Source of the DNA: Phaeobacter sp.
Lineage (GTDB): Bacteria; Pseudomonadota; Alphaproteobacteria; Rhodobacterales; Rhodobacteraceae
Direction of reading: 5' to 3'
Assembly (NCBI RefSeq): GCF_022825805.1
Contig: NZ_JAJDWC010000078.1
Coordinates: 1 to 40,657 of the forward strand
DNA length: 40,657 bases
Under the pieces are notes generated by a model. That model worked only from the letters and a program-made list of their open reading frames with translations. It did no database searches and was not told where the DNA came from. Below, piece by piece: positions 16,129-24,232 of this stretch. The number at the start of each line of letters is the position of its first letter. The stretch's first letter is position 1. Made by a program: the position numbers and the translations under genes.

Positions 16129-16471
16129 AATTAACCCTCCCAAAATCTTCTTGTTGAAAAACACTCGTTAAAATCACGGTGCCGCCAAACAGCCTGCGGA
16201 TTGCCAAAGCTTAGCGGACGGTCCTGTAATTCGCCAAAACTTATCTTTTGCGCGCAGATCCTGGCCTCAGGGCAGGTGTGGCCAGCAATCCTGCCGTTCC
16301 CCCCGTCGCCGTTCATTCAAAGCCGTAGCCTGCCACAGCGCGCGACAGGGTAATCAAACAGCGACATCGCAGCGAGATCTTTCTTGACTGATTTCGGGGG
16401 GCTGATGTTTGCTTGCGTCCGGTCCCGACCTGTGGGTCTATCGGTGTCACATCGTATCGGAGGCGTTCGTC
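16129..16471. other. Divergent intergenic region, 343 bp
   Basis: No gene is supported. It contains a pair of similar 15-bp sequences in direct orientation at 16201-16215 (TTGCCAAAGCTTAGC) and 16231-16245 (TCGCCAAAACTTATC), spaced exactly 30 bp, that is about three helical turns. They could be half of a regulator binding array, but only 11-12 of 15 bases agree. A GGAGG site at the right end serves the dehydrogenase gene. Confidence 0.4.
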
Positions 16472-18907
16472 ATGAAATCCCGCACCAAAGTGGTTGTTAT
16501 CGGCGGCGGCATCGCTGGGTGTTCGACGCTCTACCATCTGACCCGTGAGGGATGGGATGACGTGGTTCTGGTGGAGCGCAACGAATTGACCAGCGGCACC
16601 ACCTGGCATTCAGCGGCGCAGGTCACCAATTTCGGCACCAACCAGACGATGGTGGGCCTGAAATCCCATTCCATCGCCCTTTACAAGGAGCTGGCGGATA
16701 ACCCCGCCTATCCGATCAACTACCACCACGGCGATGGCGGCATTCGCTTGGCCAATACCGAGGCCCAGATGCAGGGCTATCGCCATTTTGCCTCCATGGC
16801 GCGGGGGATGGGGGTGGAGTTCGAGGTGATTGATGCCGCGGAATGCGCGCGACGCCATCCGCTGATTTCCACGGATAACCTTCTGGGTGGGCTCTGGGAT
16901 CCGCTCGATGGCGATATCGATCCAGCCCAGCTGTGTCAGGCGCTGGCCTATCACGCCCGTCAGGCCGGGGCCGAGGTCTATCGCAACACGCCGGTGACGG
17001 CGCTGACCCAGCACTCCGACGACACCTGGAGTGTGCACACCGCGCACGGCACCATCGATTGCGATATCGTGGTCAATGCCTGCGGCTACCGGGTGAATGA
17101 GGTCGGCGCGATGATGGGCGTGCAGCACCCTGTCGCGTCGATGGAGCACCAGTATTTCCTGACCGAGGATATTCCCGCCATTGCCGAGGCAGGCCATCGC
17201 ATGCCGCTGCTGCGGTGCCCGATCTCGGACTATTATTGCCGCCAGGAAAAGGGCGGTCTGCTGGTCGGGTTTTATGAACAGGACTGCAAGCCATGGGGTA
17301 TGGACGGGATCGACCCCAAGTTTGTGAATGCGCTCTGCCCCGATGATCTGGACCGGGTGATGGATGTTCTGGCCGGTGCGTTTGAACGGATGCCTGCGCT
17401 GGCCGATACCGGGATCCGGTCCATTGTGAACGGCCCGATCACCTATACCATTGATGGCGCACCGCTGGTGGGGCCGATCCCGGGCAAGCGCAATGCCTTT
17501 TGCATCATCGGCCTGCGCGCGGGACTTGGCGAAGGGGGCGGCCATGGCTGGCTGCTGGCGCAACAGATCGTGCAGGGCGAGGCCTGTTATGACACCTGGT
17601 GCATCGATCCAAGGCGCTTCACCGGCCACGCCAATGTGGAATTGACCTCGTTGAAGGCCATCGAAGACTATCAAAATGAATTCCGCTTCCATTTCCCGCA
17701 TGAACACCGACCCGCCGGACGCATGGCCAAGACAACGGCGCTGACCCCGGTTCTGGCGGCCGAAGGCGCGGAATTCACCGTGGTCAACGGCTGGGAGCGG
17801 ATGGACTACCTGAAGCCGTCCTCTGATTTTCATCCCACGCTCAGCTTTGCCTTTGATGAGACATTTGATCTGGTCGCCGCAGAGGTCAAAGCGGTGCAGC
17901 AGGATGTTGGGCTGTGCGAAGTCAGCGGGTTCAACCGGATCGAGATCACTGGCGCAGATCGCCATCGGTTTTTGGATCGCATGATCTGCGGCACGGTGGT
18001 GAAACGGCAGGGGCGTGTCGGCCTGGCCTATCTGCTCAACACATTTGGCCGACTGAAAGCCGAGGCCACGATCGCCAATCTCCCGGCCTCGGAACATGGT
18101 CCGGACCGCGTCTGGTACGGGGCGGCAGCGGCCAGTGAATATCACGACATGGATTGGCTGACCCAGCATCTGCAACCCGATGAGGATGTGCAGATCCGAT
18201 CGCTGACCAATGCGCAAACCACGCTGGTTCTGGCAGGACCAAAGGCGCGCGATGTGCTGTCGGCCTGTGCCCGTGGCGATTGGTCCGATGCCGCCTTTCC
18301 CTGGCTATCGGTGCGTGAATGCATCATCGGATATGCCCCGGCCACGGTGATGCGGGTGAGTTATTGTGGTGAATTGGCCTATGAGCTGCACATTCCCAAT
18401 GCCTCGCTCTATGCCGCCTATCTGGCGCTGCGCGCTGCCGGAGAGGCGTTTGGACTGCGCCTGTTTGGGGCCCGCGCGGTGGAGTCCATGCGGATGGAGA
18501 AAGGCTTCCTGCATTGGAAGGCCGACATCCTGAGCGAATTCGACCCGTTCGAGACCGGGCTGGAGCGCTTCGTGACGCTGGATAAGGGCGATTTCATTGG
18601 CCACGCAGCCCTGCGCCAGCGACAGACCGAGGGGCCCGGCAAGAAACTCGTCTGCCTGCGGGTCGACACCGACCATGCCCCTGCGCCGGGCGGTGCCTCG
18701 CTGATGCTGGAGGACCGGGTGGTTGGCACCATCACCTCGGGGGCCTGGGGCCACCGGGTGGGAATGAACCTCGCCTATGGGTTTGTGGTGCCGGACCAGG
18801 CCGCGCTGGGATCCGTGATGGCGCTGGATCTATGCGGGCAGCGCGTCGCGGCTGAGGTGATTGCGCCCTCGCCCTATGACCCGGCGTTTGCGCTCTTGCG
18901 GGGATAG
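16472..18907 (+). CDS. FAD-dependent oxidoreductase fused to GcvT domain (dimethylglycine/sarcosine dehydrogenase-like)
   Basis: An 811-residue two-part enzyme. Residues 1-390 form a DAO-type FAD domain (VVVIGGGIAGCSTLYHL at 8-24; His46 in SGTTWHSAAQ matches the covalent FAD attachment of mammalian DMGDH and SARDH). Then come the FAO_M linker and GcvT-like aminomethyltransferase domains (about 430-805), with a GcvT-C barrel at the end (VGTITSGAWGHRVGMNLAYGFV). Such enzymes demethylate dimethylglycine, sarcosine or similar methylated amines and pass the one-carbon unit to tetrahydrofolate; the exact substrate cannot be read from sequence. ATG at 16472 has a GGAGG site. In marine roseobacters such genes serve glycine betaine or choline catabolism, though no other pathway gene is adjacent here. 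Confidence 0.92.
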   Translation: MKSRTKVVVIGGGIAGCSTLYHLTREGWDDVVLVERNELTSGTTWHSAAQVTNFGTNQTMVGLKSHSIALYKELADNPAYPINYHHGDGGIRLANTEAQMQGYRHFASMARGMGVEFEVIDAAECARRHPLISTDNLLGGLWDPLDGDIDPAQLCQALAYHARQAGAEVYRNTPVTALTQHSDDTWSVHTAHGTIDCDIVVNACGYRVNEVGAMMGVQHPVASMEHQYFLTEDIPAIAEAGHRMPLLRCPISDYYCRQEKGGLLVGFYEQDCKPWGMDGIDPKFVNALCPDDLDRVMDVLAGAFERMPALADTGIRSIVNGPITYTIDGAPLVGPIPGKRNAFCIIGLRAGLGEGGGHGWLLAQQIVQGEACYDTWCIDPRRFTGHANVELTSLKAIEDYQNEFRFHFPHEHRPAGRMAKTTALTPVLAAEGAEFTVVNGWERMDYLKPSSDFHPTLSFAFDETFDLVAAEVKAVQQDVGLCEVSGFNRIEITGADRHRFLDRMICGTVVKRQGRVGLAYLLNTFGRLKAEATIANLPASEHGPDRVWYGAAAASEYHDMDWLTQHLQPDEDVQIRSLTNAQTTLVLAGPKARDVLSACARGDWSDAAFPWLSVRECIIGYAPATVMRVSYCGELAYELHIPNASLYAAYLALRAAGEAFGLRLFGARAVESMRMEKGFLHWKADILSEFDPFETGLERFVTLDKGDFIGHAALRQRQTEGPGKKLVCLRVDTDHAPAPGGASLMLEDRVVGTITSGAWGHRVGMNLAYGFVVPDQAALGSVMALDLCGQRVAAEVIAPSPYDPAFALLRG

Positions 18908-18916
18908 GGGCCGTGC

Positions 18917-18940
18917 GGTCCCTGTCCCTGTCTCTGCCCC
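18917..18940. repeat. Four 6-bp tandem units
   Basis: GTCCCT, GTCCCT, GTCTCT, GCCCCT in a row, immediately after the dehydrogenase stop codon, in the short convergent spacer before the penicillin-binding protein gene. Confidence 0.65.
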
Positions 18941-18962
18941 TGCGATCTGCGGTGGCGCGGGG

Positions 18963-21254
18963 TTAGCCGCCACCGCCAAAGATATCCCGCAACAGGCCGT
19001 CCACCGCGCGGCCCAGTTCCTGCCCCAGGCGGGGGCGCTGTCCGGGTTGCGGTGCGGGCGCAGCTGGCGGGGTGATCGGCTGCGGCGCGATCATCGGCAG
19101 TGGTTTGGGCGTCTGCCCCTCATGCACCCGCACCATCACCTCTTTCCAGATGTCGGCAGGCAACCCGCCCCCCGTGACGCCGGACAAAGGCGTGTTGTCG
19201 TCATATCCCATCCAGACACCGGCCACATAATCGGCAGTGAACCCCACAAACCACGCATCGCGGGCGGCCTGAGTGGTACCGGTTTTGCCAGCGGCCTGCC
19301 AGCCGGGGATCTGGGCCCGCTGGCCGCTGCCTTCTGAGACCACTTTTTCCATCATCCAGACCAGCTCCCCCGCGGCCTTGCGCTGGATCACCCGTTCACC
19401 CAGTCCGCCAGAGGCCCCCATCAGCGGCGTGTCATCCCCGATCAGCGAGAGTTCTGTCACCCCGTAGGGTGTCACCGATGAGCCACCATTCAGAATACCA
19501 GCATAAGCCCCTGTCATCGTCATCAGCGTGCTTTCAGAGGCCCCCAGCGCCAAAGCGGGACCAGCGGCCAGTTCACTGTCGAGCCCGAAATCCGCCGCGA
19601 CCCGGCGCACCAGATCACGCCCCACGGCTTCTGACACTTTTACCGCAGGCACATTCAGCGAATCCCGCAGCGCCCGTGTCAGGCTCACTTCGCCATAGAA
19701 TTTGCGGGTGTAGTTCTGCGGACACCACTGCCCCGATCCGGGGATGTCCTGGCAGTATGGCGCGTCCAGAACCTGATCCAGCGGGGAATAGCCCAGCTCC
19801 AGCGCAGTGGCATAGACAAAGGGTTTGAAGGCCGAACCGGTTTGGCGTTTGGCCTGGGTGGCGCGATTGAAGACGCCGGACACCCGGGTCTTGCGCCCGC
19901 CCACCATCGCGCGGACCGCGCCATCCGCGCTCATCACCACAATGGCGGCCTGCGCTTTGGAGCCTTCGCGCACTTTGGTCTCAAACACATGGGCCAGCGC
20001 CTCTTCGGCGGCGGTTTGCAGGCGTTGATCAAGGGTGGTGCGGATCACCACGTCTTCGGTGGTTTCACTGCCAAAGAAATCCGGGATCGTGTCCATCACC
20101 CAATCGGCGAAATACCCTCCGGCCCGTGCGGCAGCCGCTTCGCTGAGGACGGCAGGCGTGTTCTGGGCGCTGCGCATTTCGGCAGTGGTGAGATAGCCCT
20201 GCTCCTGCATCAGCCGCAGCACGGTGGCGGCGCGATCCTGGGAGCGTTGCAGATTGTTTGTCGGTGCCAGGGTTGAGGGTGCGGTCAAGAGACCGGCCAT
20301 CATCGCCGCTTCGGCAGCGTCCACCTGATTGGCCGATTTACCGAAATAGCGCTGCGCGGCGGCCTCTGCGCCATAGGTGCCAGCGCCCAGGTAGGCGCGG
20401 TTCATATAGATGGAGAGGATTTCATCCTTGGTGTATTTCACCTCCATCGCCACGGCAAAGACCGCTTCTTTGGCCTTGCGCCAGAGCGAGCCACGGCGGC
20501 AGTCGCGTTCATAGGCGCGCTCGCTCTCCCAGTCGTTGGGCGAATAGACCACCCCGAGGCAGAGCAGTTTTGCGGTCTGCTGCGTGATTGTCGAACCACC
20601 GTGGCCAGACAATGGCCCGCGCCCTTCGCGCAGGTTGATGCGCACCGCACTTGCAACACCGCGGGGGGAGACACCGAAATGGCGATAGAACCGTTTGTCC
20701 TCGGTCGCGATGATGGCGTTCTTCAGGTAGGGTGATACGGTCTGGGCAGTCACCACACCGCCAAATTGATCGCCGCGCCAGGCAAAGACCTCGCCCGAGC
20801 GGTCGGTCAGCGTCACCGAGCCGCGCGCGCGCCCATCCAGCAGGGCCGCCGCCTCGGGCAGTTGGCTGTATTGATAGGCCACAGCCAAGCCAACCAGCGC
20901 GGCACTGACCATGATGACCCGCCAGGCAAAGCCCCAGATCAGGCGAAACAGCAAACGAAACGGTGTCAGCACCAGCCGGAGCAGCCGCCCAAGGAACGAG
21001 GTTGGCCGTTTGCGGGCCGATTTGCCAGTTTGTTTGCCAGTTTGTTTTCGCTGTGATGCGGAGGGGGCTCTGGCTTTGCGCCCAAACAGACTGCGCAGCA
21101 AACCAGACAGCACACCGCCCTTTCGCGCGCCCGCAGCCGGTCTGCCCCGGCGGGGTGCGGATTTCTTTGGCCCGCCCTTTTTGGGGCCAGCGCGACCAGA
21201 TCCCGCGTAGCGTTTGTCTGCGACCAGAGGCGGACGCCGCGTTCCTTGTGCCAT
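18963..21254 (-). CDS. Class A penicillin-binding protein (PBP1-type, bifunctional glycosyltransferase/transpeptidase)
   Basis: A 763-residue inner-membrane enzyme that polymerises and crosslinks peptidoglycan. A very basic cytosolic tail (1-100) is followed by one membrane segment (about 108-128). The GT51 domain has Glu185 in ATEDKRFYRHFG and GGSTITQQTAK at 219-229. The transpeptidase domain has Ser474-x-x-Lys477 (TGSAFK), Ser532-Leu-Asn534 and Lys657-Thr-Gly. After the GT51 QQTAK motif there is an insert of roughly 18 residues with Cys232 and Cys251, perhaps disulfide-linked in the periplasm. The tail contains a 12-bp duplication (KQTGKQTG). It is monocistronic and divergent from glnK-amtB. 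Confidence 0.95.
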   Translation of the reverse strand: MAQGTRRPPLVADKRYAGSGRAGPKKGGPKKSAPRRGRPAAGARKGGVLSGLLRSLFGRKARAPSASQRKQTGKQTGKSARKRPTSFLGRLLRLVLTPFRLLFRLIWGFAWRVIMVSAALVGLAVAYQYSQLPEAAALLDGRARGSVTLTDRSGEVFAWRGDQFGGVVTAQTVSPYLKNAIIATEDKRFYRHFGVSPRGVASAVRINLREGRGPLSGHGGSTITQQTAKLLCLGVVYSPNDWESERAYERDCRRGSLWRKAKEAVFAVAMEVKYTKDEILSIYMNRAYLGAGTYGAEAAAQRYFGKSANQVDAAEAAMMAGLLTAPSTLAPTNNLQRSQDRAATVLRLMQEQGYLTTAEMRSAQNTPAVLSEAAAARAGGYFADWVMDTIPDFFGSETTEDVVIRTTLDQRLQTAAEEALAHVFETKVREGSKAQAAIVVMSADGAVRAMVGGRKTRVSGVFNRATQAKRQTGSAFKPFVYATALELGYSPLDQVLDAPYCQDIPGSGQWCPQNYTRKFYGEVSLTRALRDSLNVPAVKVSEAVGRDLVRRVAADFGLDSELAAGPALALGASESTLMTMTGAYAGILNGGSSVTPYGVTELSLIGDDTPLMGASGGLGERVIQRKAAGELVWMMEKVVSEGSGQRAQIPGWQAAGKTGTTQAARDAWFVGFTADYVAGVWMGYDDNTPLSGVTGGGLPADIWKEVMVRVHEGQTPKPLPMIAPQPITPPAAPAPQPGQRPRLGQELGRAVDGLLRDIFGGGG
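21021..21044. repeat. Exact 12-bp tandem duplication in the PBP tail
   Basis: TTTGCCAGTTTG occurs twice in a row, encoding KQTG KQTG on the minus strand in the disordered cytosolic tail. Confidence 0.85.
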
Positions 21255-21403
21255 CAGTTCATCCTGCCCGGTTTGCCCGTTTTGCGCACAGTACCGCGTT
21301 GCGGCAGCTTTGTTGAGGGGCAGATTTTAATCAATTTCCCTCCAATTCGCGGGTAAAAATTGAGCGGACCCGCAAAAGAGCGCCTATTTTTTCATCTTCA
21401 CCC

Positions 21404-21418
21404 TGCTGCAGTGCAGCA
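21404..21418. promoter_or_regulatory. 15-bp palindrome upstream of glnK
   Basis: TGCTGCAGTGCAGCA has 7-base perfect arms around a single centre base and lies about 117-131 bp upstream of the glnK start. NtrC-type control of glnK-amtB is usual, so an activator site is plausible, but the match to any named consensus is not convincing. Confidence 0.35.
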
Positions 21419-21534
21419 AAGACCCCCTGAAGCGTTCCACCGACTCGGCACAATCGTTTTGCTGCCCCTGCGAAGCGTTCAACCGTTGCCTCCAGCAGCA
21501 GTCAGTCACGCAGTCAATCCACAAGGGGTCCGCC

Positions 21535-21873
21535 ATGAAGATGATCATAGCAACCATCAGACCATTCAAACTGGAAGAGGTGCGGGAGGCGCTGACCTCG
21601 ATCGGTGTGTCCGGCCTGATGGTCACCGAAATCAAAGGATTTGGAGCCCAGTCGGGCCACACCGAAATCTACCGCGGTGCAGAATACGAGGTGACGTTTG
21701 TGCCCAAGATCCGCCTGGATCTGGTGGTGCCCTCCAGCCTGGCAGAGCAGGCCGTCGAAACGATCACCCAAACCGCCCGTACCGGCAAAATCGGGGACGG
21801 CAAGATTTTTGTGCTGGATGTGGCGCAGGCCGTACGCGTGCGCACCGGCGACATCAACCATGACGCGCTGTAA
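21535..21873 (+). CDS. glnK: Nitrogen regulatory protein P-II (GlnK)
   Basis: A 112-residue trimeric PII signal protein that binds ATP/ADP and 2-oxoglutarate and controls AmtB and nitrogen metabolism. The T-loop Tyr51, the uridylylation site, is intact in HTEIYRGAEYEVTFVPK; the B-loop TGKIGDGKIFV and C-loop VRVRTG are also present. Start at 21535 follows AAGGGG. It is 25 bp upstream of the ammonium transporter, the standard glnK-amtB pair, which indicates the GlnK rather than the GlnB paralogue. No correctly spaced sigma-54 promoter was found upstream. Confidence 0.97.
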   Translation: MKMIIATIRPFKLEEVREALTSIGVSGLMVTEIKGFGAQSGHTEIYRGAEYEVTFVPKIRLDLVVPSSLAEQAVETITQTARTGKIGDGKIFVLDVAQAVRVRTGDINHDAL

Positions 21874-21898
21874 GCGCCGAGACAGAAGGAAAGACGTT

Positions 21899-23230
21899 AT
21901 GCGTAAATCAACTCTCACTCTGGCGACGGCGGCGTTGGCCGTGCCCGGCATGGCCGTGGCGCAGGAAACCGCCGAAGCCGCGGGGGCCGCAGCCACCGAC
22001 ACCGTGTTCATTCTCAACTCGCTGCTGTTCCTGGTGGGCGGCTTCCTGGTGTTCTGGATGGCCGCTGGGTTTGCCATGCTGGAAGCCGGTCTGGTGCGCT
22101 CGAAGAATGTGACCATGCAGCTAACCAAGAACATCGCGCTGTTTTCGCTGGCTGCGATCTTTTACTATCTGATCGGCTATAACCTGATGTACCCGCTCGG
22201 CACCTGGTCGGTTGAGGGCGTGTTGTCCGGGGTCTGGGGCACGGCCGTTCTGGAAGCGGTGGGCATCACCGCGGATCAGGCAGACGACTACAGCTATGCC
22301 TCGACAGGATCGGATTTCTTCTTCCAGCTGATGTTCTGCGCCACCACGGCCTCTATCGTGTCGGGCACCCTGGCGGAGCGGGTGAAGCTGTGGCCATTCC
22401 TGATCTTCACCATCGTGCTGACCGCTGTGATCTATCCGCTGCAGGCCAGCTGGAAATGGGGCGGTGGTTTCCTGGACGAGATGGGTTTCCTGGATTTTGC
22501 CGGATCGACCGTTGTGCATTCGGTTGGCGGCTGGGCGGCTCTGACTGGCGCGCTAATCCTGGGGCCACGTATTGGCAAGTACAAAGGCGGCAAAACCGTC
22601 CCGATGCCGGGGTCCAACCTTGCGCTGGCGACTTTGGGCACATTCATCCTGTGGCTGGGTTGGTTCGGCTTCAACGGTGGTTCGCAGCTGGCCATGGGCA
22701 CTGTGGGCGATGTGGCCGACATCAGCCGTATCTTTGCCAACACCAATGCGGCAGCAGCCGGTGGTGCCGTGGCGGCGCTGATCCTGACACAGTTCCTCTA
22801 CAAAAAGCCTGACCTCACCATGATCCTGAACGGCGCTCTTGCTGGTCTGGTTTCGATCACCGCAGAGCCCCTGACACCAACCCTTGGTGCGGCGACGCTG
22901 ATTGGTGCCGCGGGCGGTGTGATCGTGGTCCTCGTGGTGCCGATGCTGGACAAGATGAAGATCGACGATGTGGTCGGTGCGATCCCTGTCCACCTGGTGG
23001 CTGGTATCTGGGGCACCATCGCCGTGGTTCTGACCAACCCCGAAGCCAGCCTGATCACACAGCTGACCGGCGTTGTGGTTGTGGGCCTGTTCGTCACCAT
23101 CACCTCGGCTGTGGTCTGGCTGGTGCTGCGCTCCATGACCGGTATCCGTGTCGACGAAGAAGATGAAGTGAACGGTCTGGACATGGCAGAGTTGGGGATG
23201 GAAGCCTATCCCGAGTTCTCCCCCAGCTGA
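21899..23230 (+). CDS. amtB: Ammonium transporter
   Basis: A 443-residue ammonium channel of the Amt family, inner membrane, with a cleavable signal peptide (1-22, ending MAVAQ) and eleven membrane segments. The pore twin histidines are His207 (STVVHSVGG) and His365 (IPVHLVAG), and the family signature around FCATTASIVSGTLAERV is intact. Start ATG 21899 has an AGAAGGA site. GlnK from the upstream gene should block it when nitrogen is plentiful. Two hairpins follow, the second with a T-tract. Confidence 0.97.
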   Translation: MRKSTLTLATAALAVPGMAVAQETAEAAGAAATDTVFILNSLLFLVGGFLVFWMAAGFAMLEAGLVRSKNVTMQLTKNIALFSLAAIFYYLIGYNLMYPLGTWSVEGVLSGVWGTAVLEAVGITADQADDYSYASTGSDFFFQLMFCATTASIVSGTLAERVKLWPFLIFTIVLTAVIYPLQASWKWGGGFLDEMGFLDFAGSTVVHSVGGWAALTGALILGPRIGKYKGGKTVPMPGSNLALATLGTFILWLGWFGFNGGSQLAMGTVGDVADISRIFANTNAAAAGGAVAALILTQFLYKKPDLTMILNGALAGLVSITAEPLTPTLGAATLIGAAGGVIVVLVVPMLDKMKIDDVVGAIPVHLVAGIWGTIAVVLTNPEASLITQLTGVVVVGLFVTITSAVVWLVLRSMTGIRVDEEDEVNGLDMAELGMEAYPEFSPS

Positions 23231-23239
23231 TCAGGTGAT

Positions 23240-23269
23240 CCCGGCACTGGTATCGAAACCAGTGTCGGG
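23240..23269. other. Long stem-loop after amtB
   Basis: CCCGGCACTGGT (23240-23251) pairs with ACCAGTGTCGGG (23258-23269) with one G-T pair. There is no T-tract, so it may be a 3' stabilising hairpin, with the real terminator further on. Confidence 0.6.
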
Positions 23270-23302
23270 CCAACATCGAAACTGAATTGTGAAACTGGAT
23301 TG

Positions 23303-23336
23303 AGCGGCCCCCTGGTAGTCCCGGGAGCCGTTTTCA
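23303..23336 (+). terminator. Probable terminator after amtB
   Basis: An imperfect GC-rich stem (CGGCCCCC with GGGAGCCG, one mismatch) followed by TTTT, about 70 bp after the amtB stop. Confidence 0.55.
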
Positions 23337-23368
23337 TGTTGCGGCAAATCACCGCCCGCTGTTGCAGA

Positions 23369-23998
23369 TCAGGTGGCGCGCCTGTAGGCGGCGGTCAGCA
23401 CCCCCATGGCCATCAAGGCGACGCCACCGCTGCGAGAGATCCAGGCGATCACCCCAGGGCGCGCGATGCGGGCGCGCAGCCGCTCTGCCAAAAGCGCATA
23501 GGCCAGCACATTCACCGCCGCGAGCGTCACAAATGTCGCCACCAGAATCGCAAATTGCGGCAGCAGCGGATCGTTGACCACGACAAACTGGGGCACAAAG
23601 GCGATGAAGAAAACGATCGACTTGGGATTGAGCGCCGTGACCGCTGCGGCATGGGTGAAGACCTGCGAGGCGCGGGTGTCGCCGATGTCATCCAGATCGC
23701 CAAGCGCGGCGGAGGAGGCGCTGCGATAGAGTTTGACACCTAGATAGATCAGATACAACGCGCCGACCCATTTCAGCAGCGTAAACAGCGTGGCCGATGC
23801 CAGAACGAGCGCCCCCAACCCGGCAAGCGAAGCCGTCATCGCAATCAGATCGCCAAGTGCAACCCCAGCCACAGTGGCCAGCGCCACGCGTTTGCCCTGG
23901 CTGATCGCATAGCTCAGCACCAGCAGCACCGTTGGCCCCGGCACCAGCAACAAGGCCACGGACGCGGCCACGAAGGCCAGCCAAATTTGCAGATCCAT
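23369..23998 (-). CDS. LysE family translocator (RhtB-type amino acid exporter)
   Basis: A 209-residue inner-membrane exporter with six predicted membrane segments. The family signature VPGPTVLLVLSYAISQGKR is at about residues 17-36, and ALNPKSIVFFIAFVPQF is the second conserved region. LysE/RhtB proteins export amino acids or related metabolites. The ATG at 23998 is chosen because GAGGAGGA lies just upstream. It is single, convergent with amtB. Confidence 0.93.
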   Translation of the reverse strand: MDLQIWLAFVAASVALLLVPGPTVLLVLSYAISQGKRVALATVAGVALGDLIAMTASLAGLGALVLASATLFTLLKWVGALYLIYLGVKLYRSASSAALGDLDDIGDTRASQVFTHAAAVTALNPKSIVFFIAFVPQFVVVNDPLLPQFAILVATFVTLAAVNVLAYALLAERLRARIARPGVIAWISRSGGVALMAMGVLTAAYRRAT

Positions 23999-24050
23999 CA
24001 ATATATCCTCCTCAACACCCGCCAGAGCCAGCCACAGTTGCACCGCCCAG

Positions 24051-24078
24051 TAAAGGCCAATTTGTAAAGGCCAACTTG
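24051..24078. repeat. 14-bp tandem duplication upstream of the LysE gene
   Basis: TAAAGGCCAATTTG is followed directly by TAAAGGCCAACTTG (one mismatch), about 55 bp upstream of the LysE-family start. Confidence 0.8.
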
Positions 24079-24178
24079 TAACGGCAGATCTGAAATATGC
24101 GCTCTCATTCAGCGCTGCTTGCGCAGGCCCGTGACTGCATCTGGCCGCTACCACCAACTGCAATGCCGTGGCTGGCCC

Positions 24179-24210
24179 AAAAAAAACGCCCCGGAGGTCC
24201 GGAGCGTTTT
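24179..24210 (-). terminator. Rho-independent terminator after the aminotransferase gene
   Basis: On the minus strand AAAACGCTCCGG pairs with CCGGGGCGTTTTTTTT around a short loop, 23 bp after the aminotransferase stop codon. Confidence 0.88.
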
Positions 24211-24232
24211 GATGGGTGTTATGGAGGGATGA

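Noticed and set aside
15784..16134. Plus-strand frame opposite the unassigned low-GC gene as the real gene
   Set aside because: The minus-strand frame is longer, ends cleanly, has a good GGGAGGG site and a balanced amino acid composition; the plus-strand frame has no ribosome binding site.
16610..18217. A 535-codon frame on the minus strand opposite the dehydrogenase gene
   Set aside because: Antisense to a clear FAD-GcvT protein; composition (His/Gln/Gly-rich) is that of a reverse-complement shadow. The same applies to the long frames opposite ilvD (32463-33575) and the GT14 gene (35583-36944).
21452..21475. Sigma-54 promoter upstream of glnK (CGGCAC ... TTTTGCT)
   Set aside because: The GG and GC elements are separated by 12 bases instead of the required 10, so it does not fit the strict spacing.
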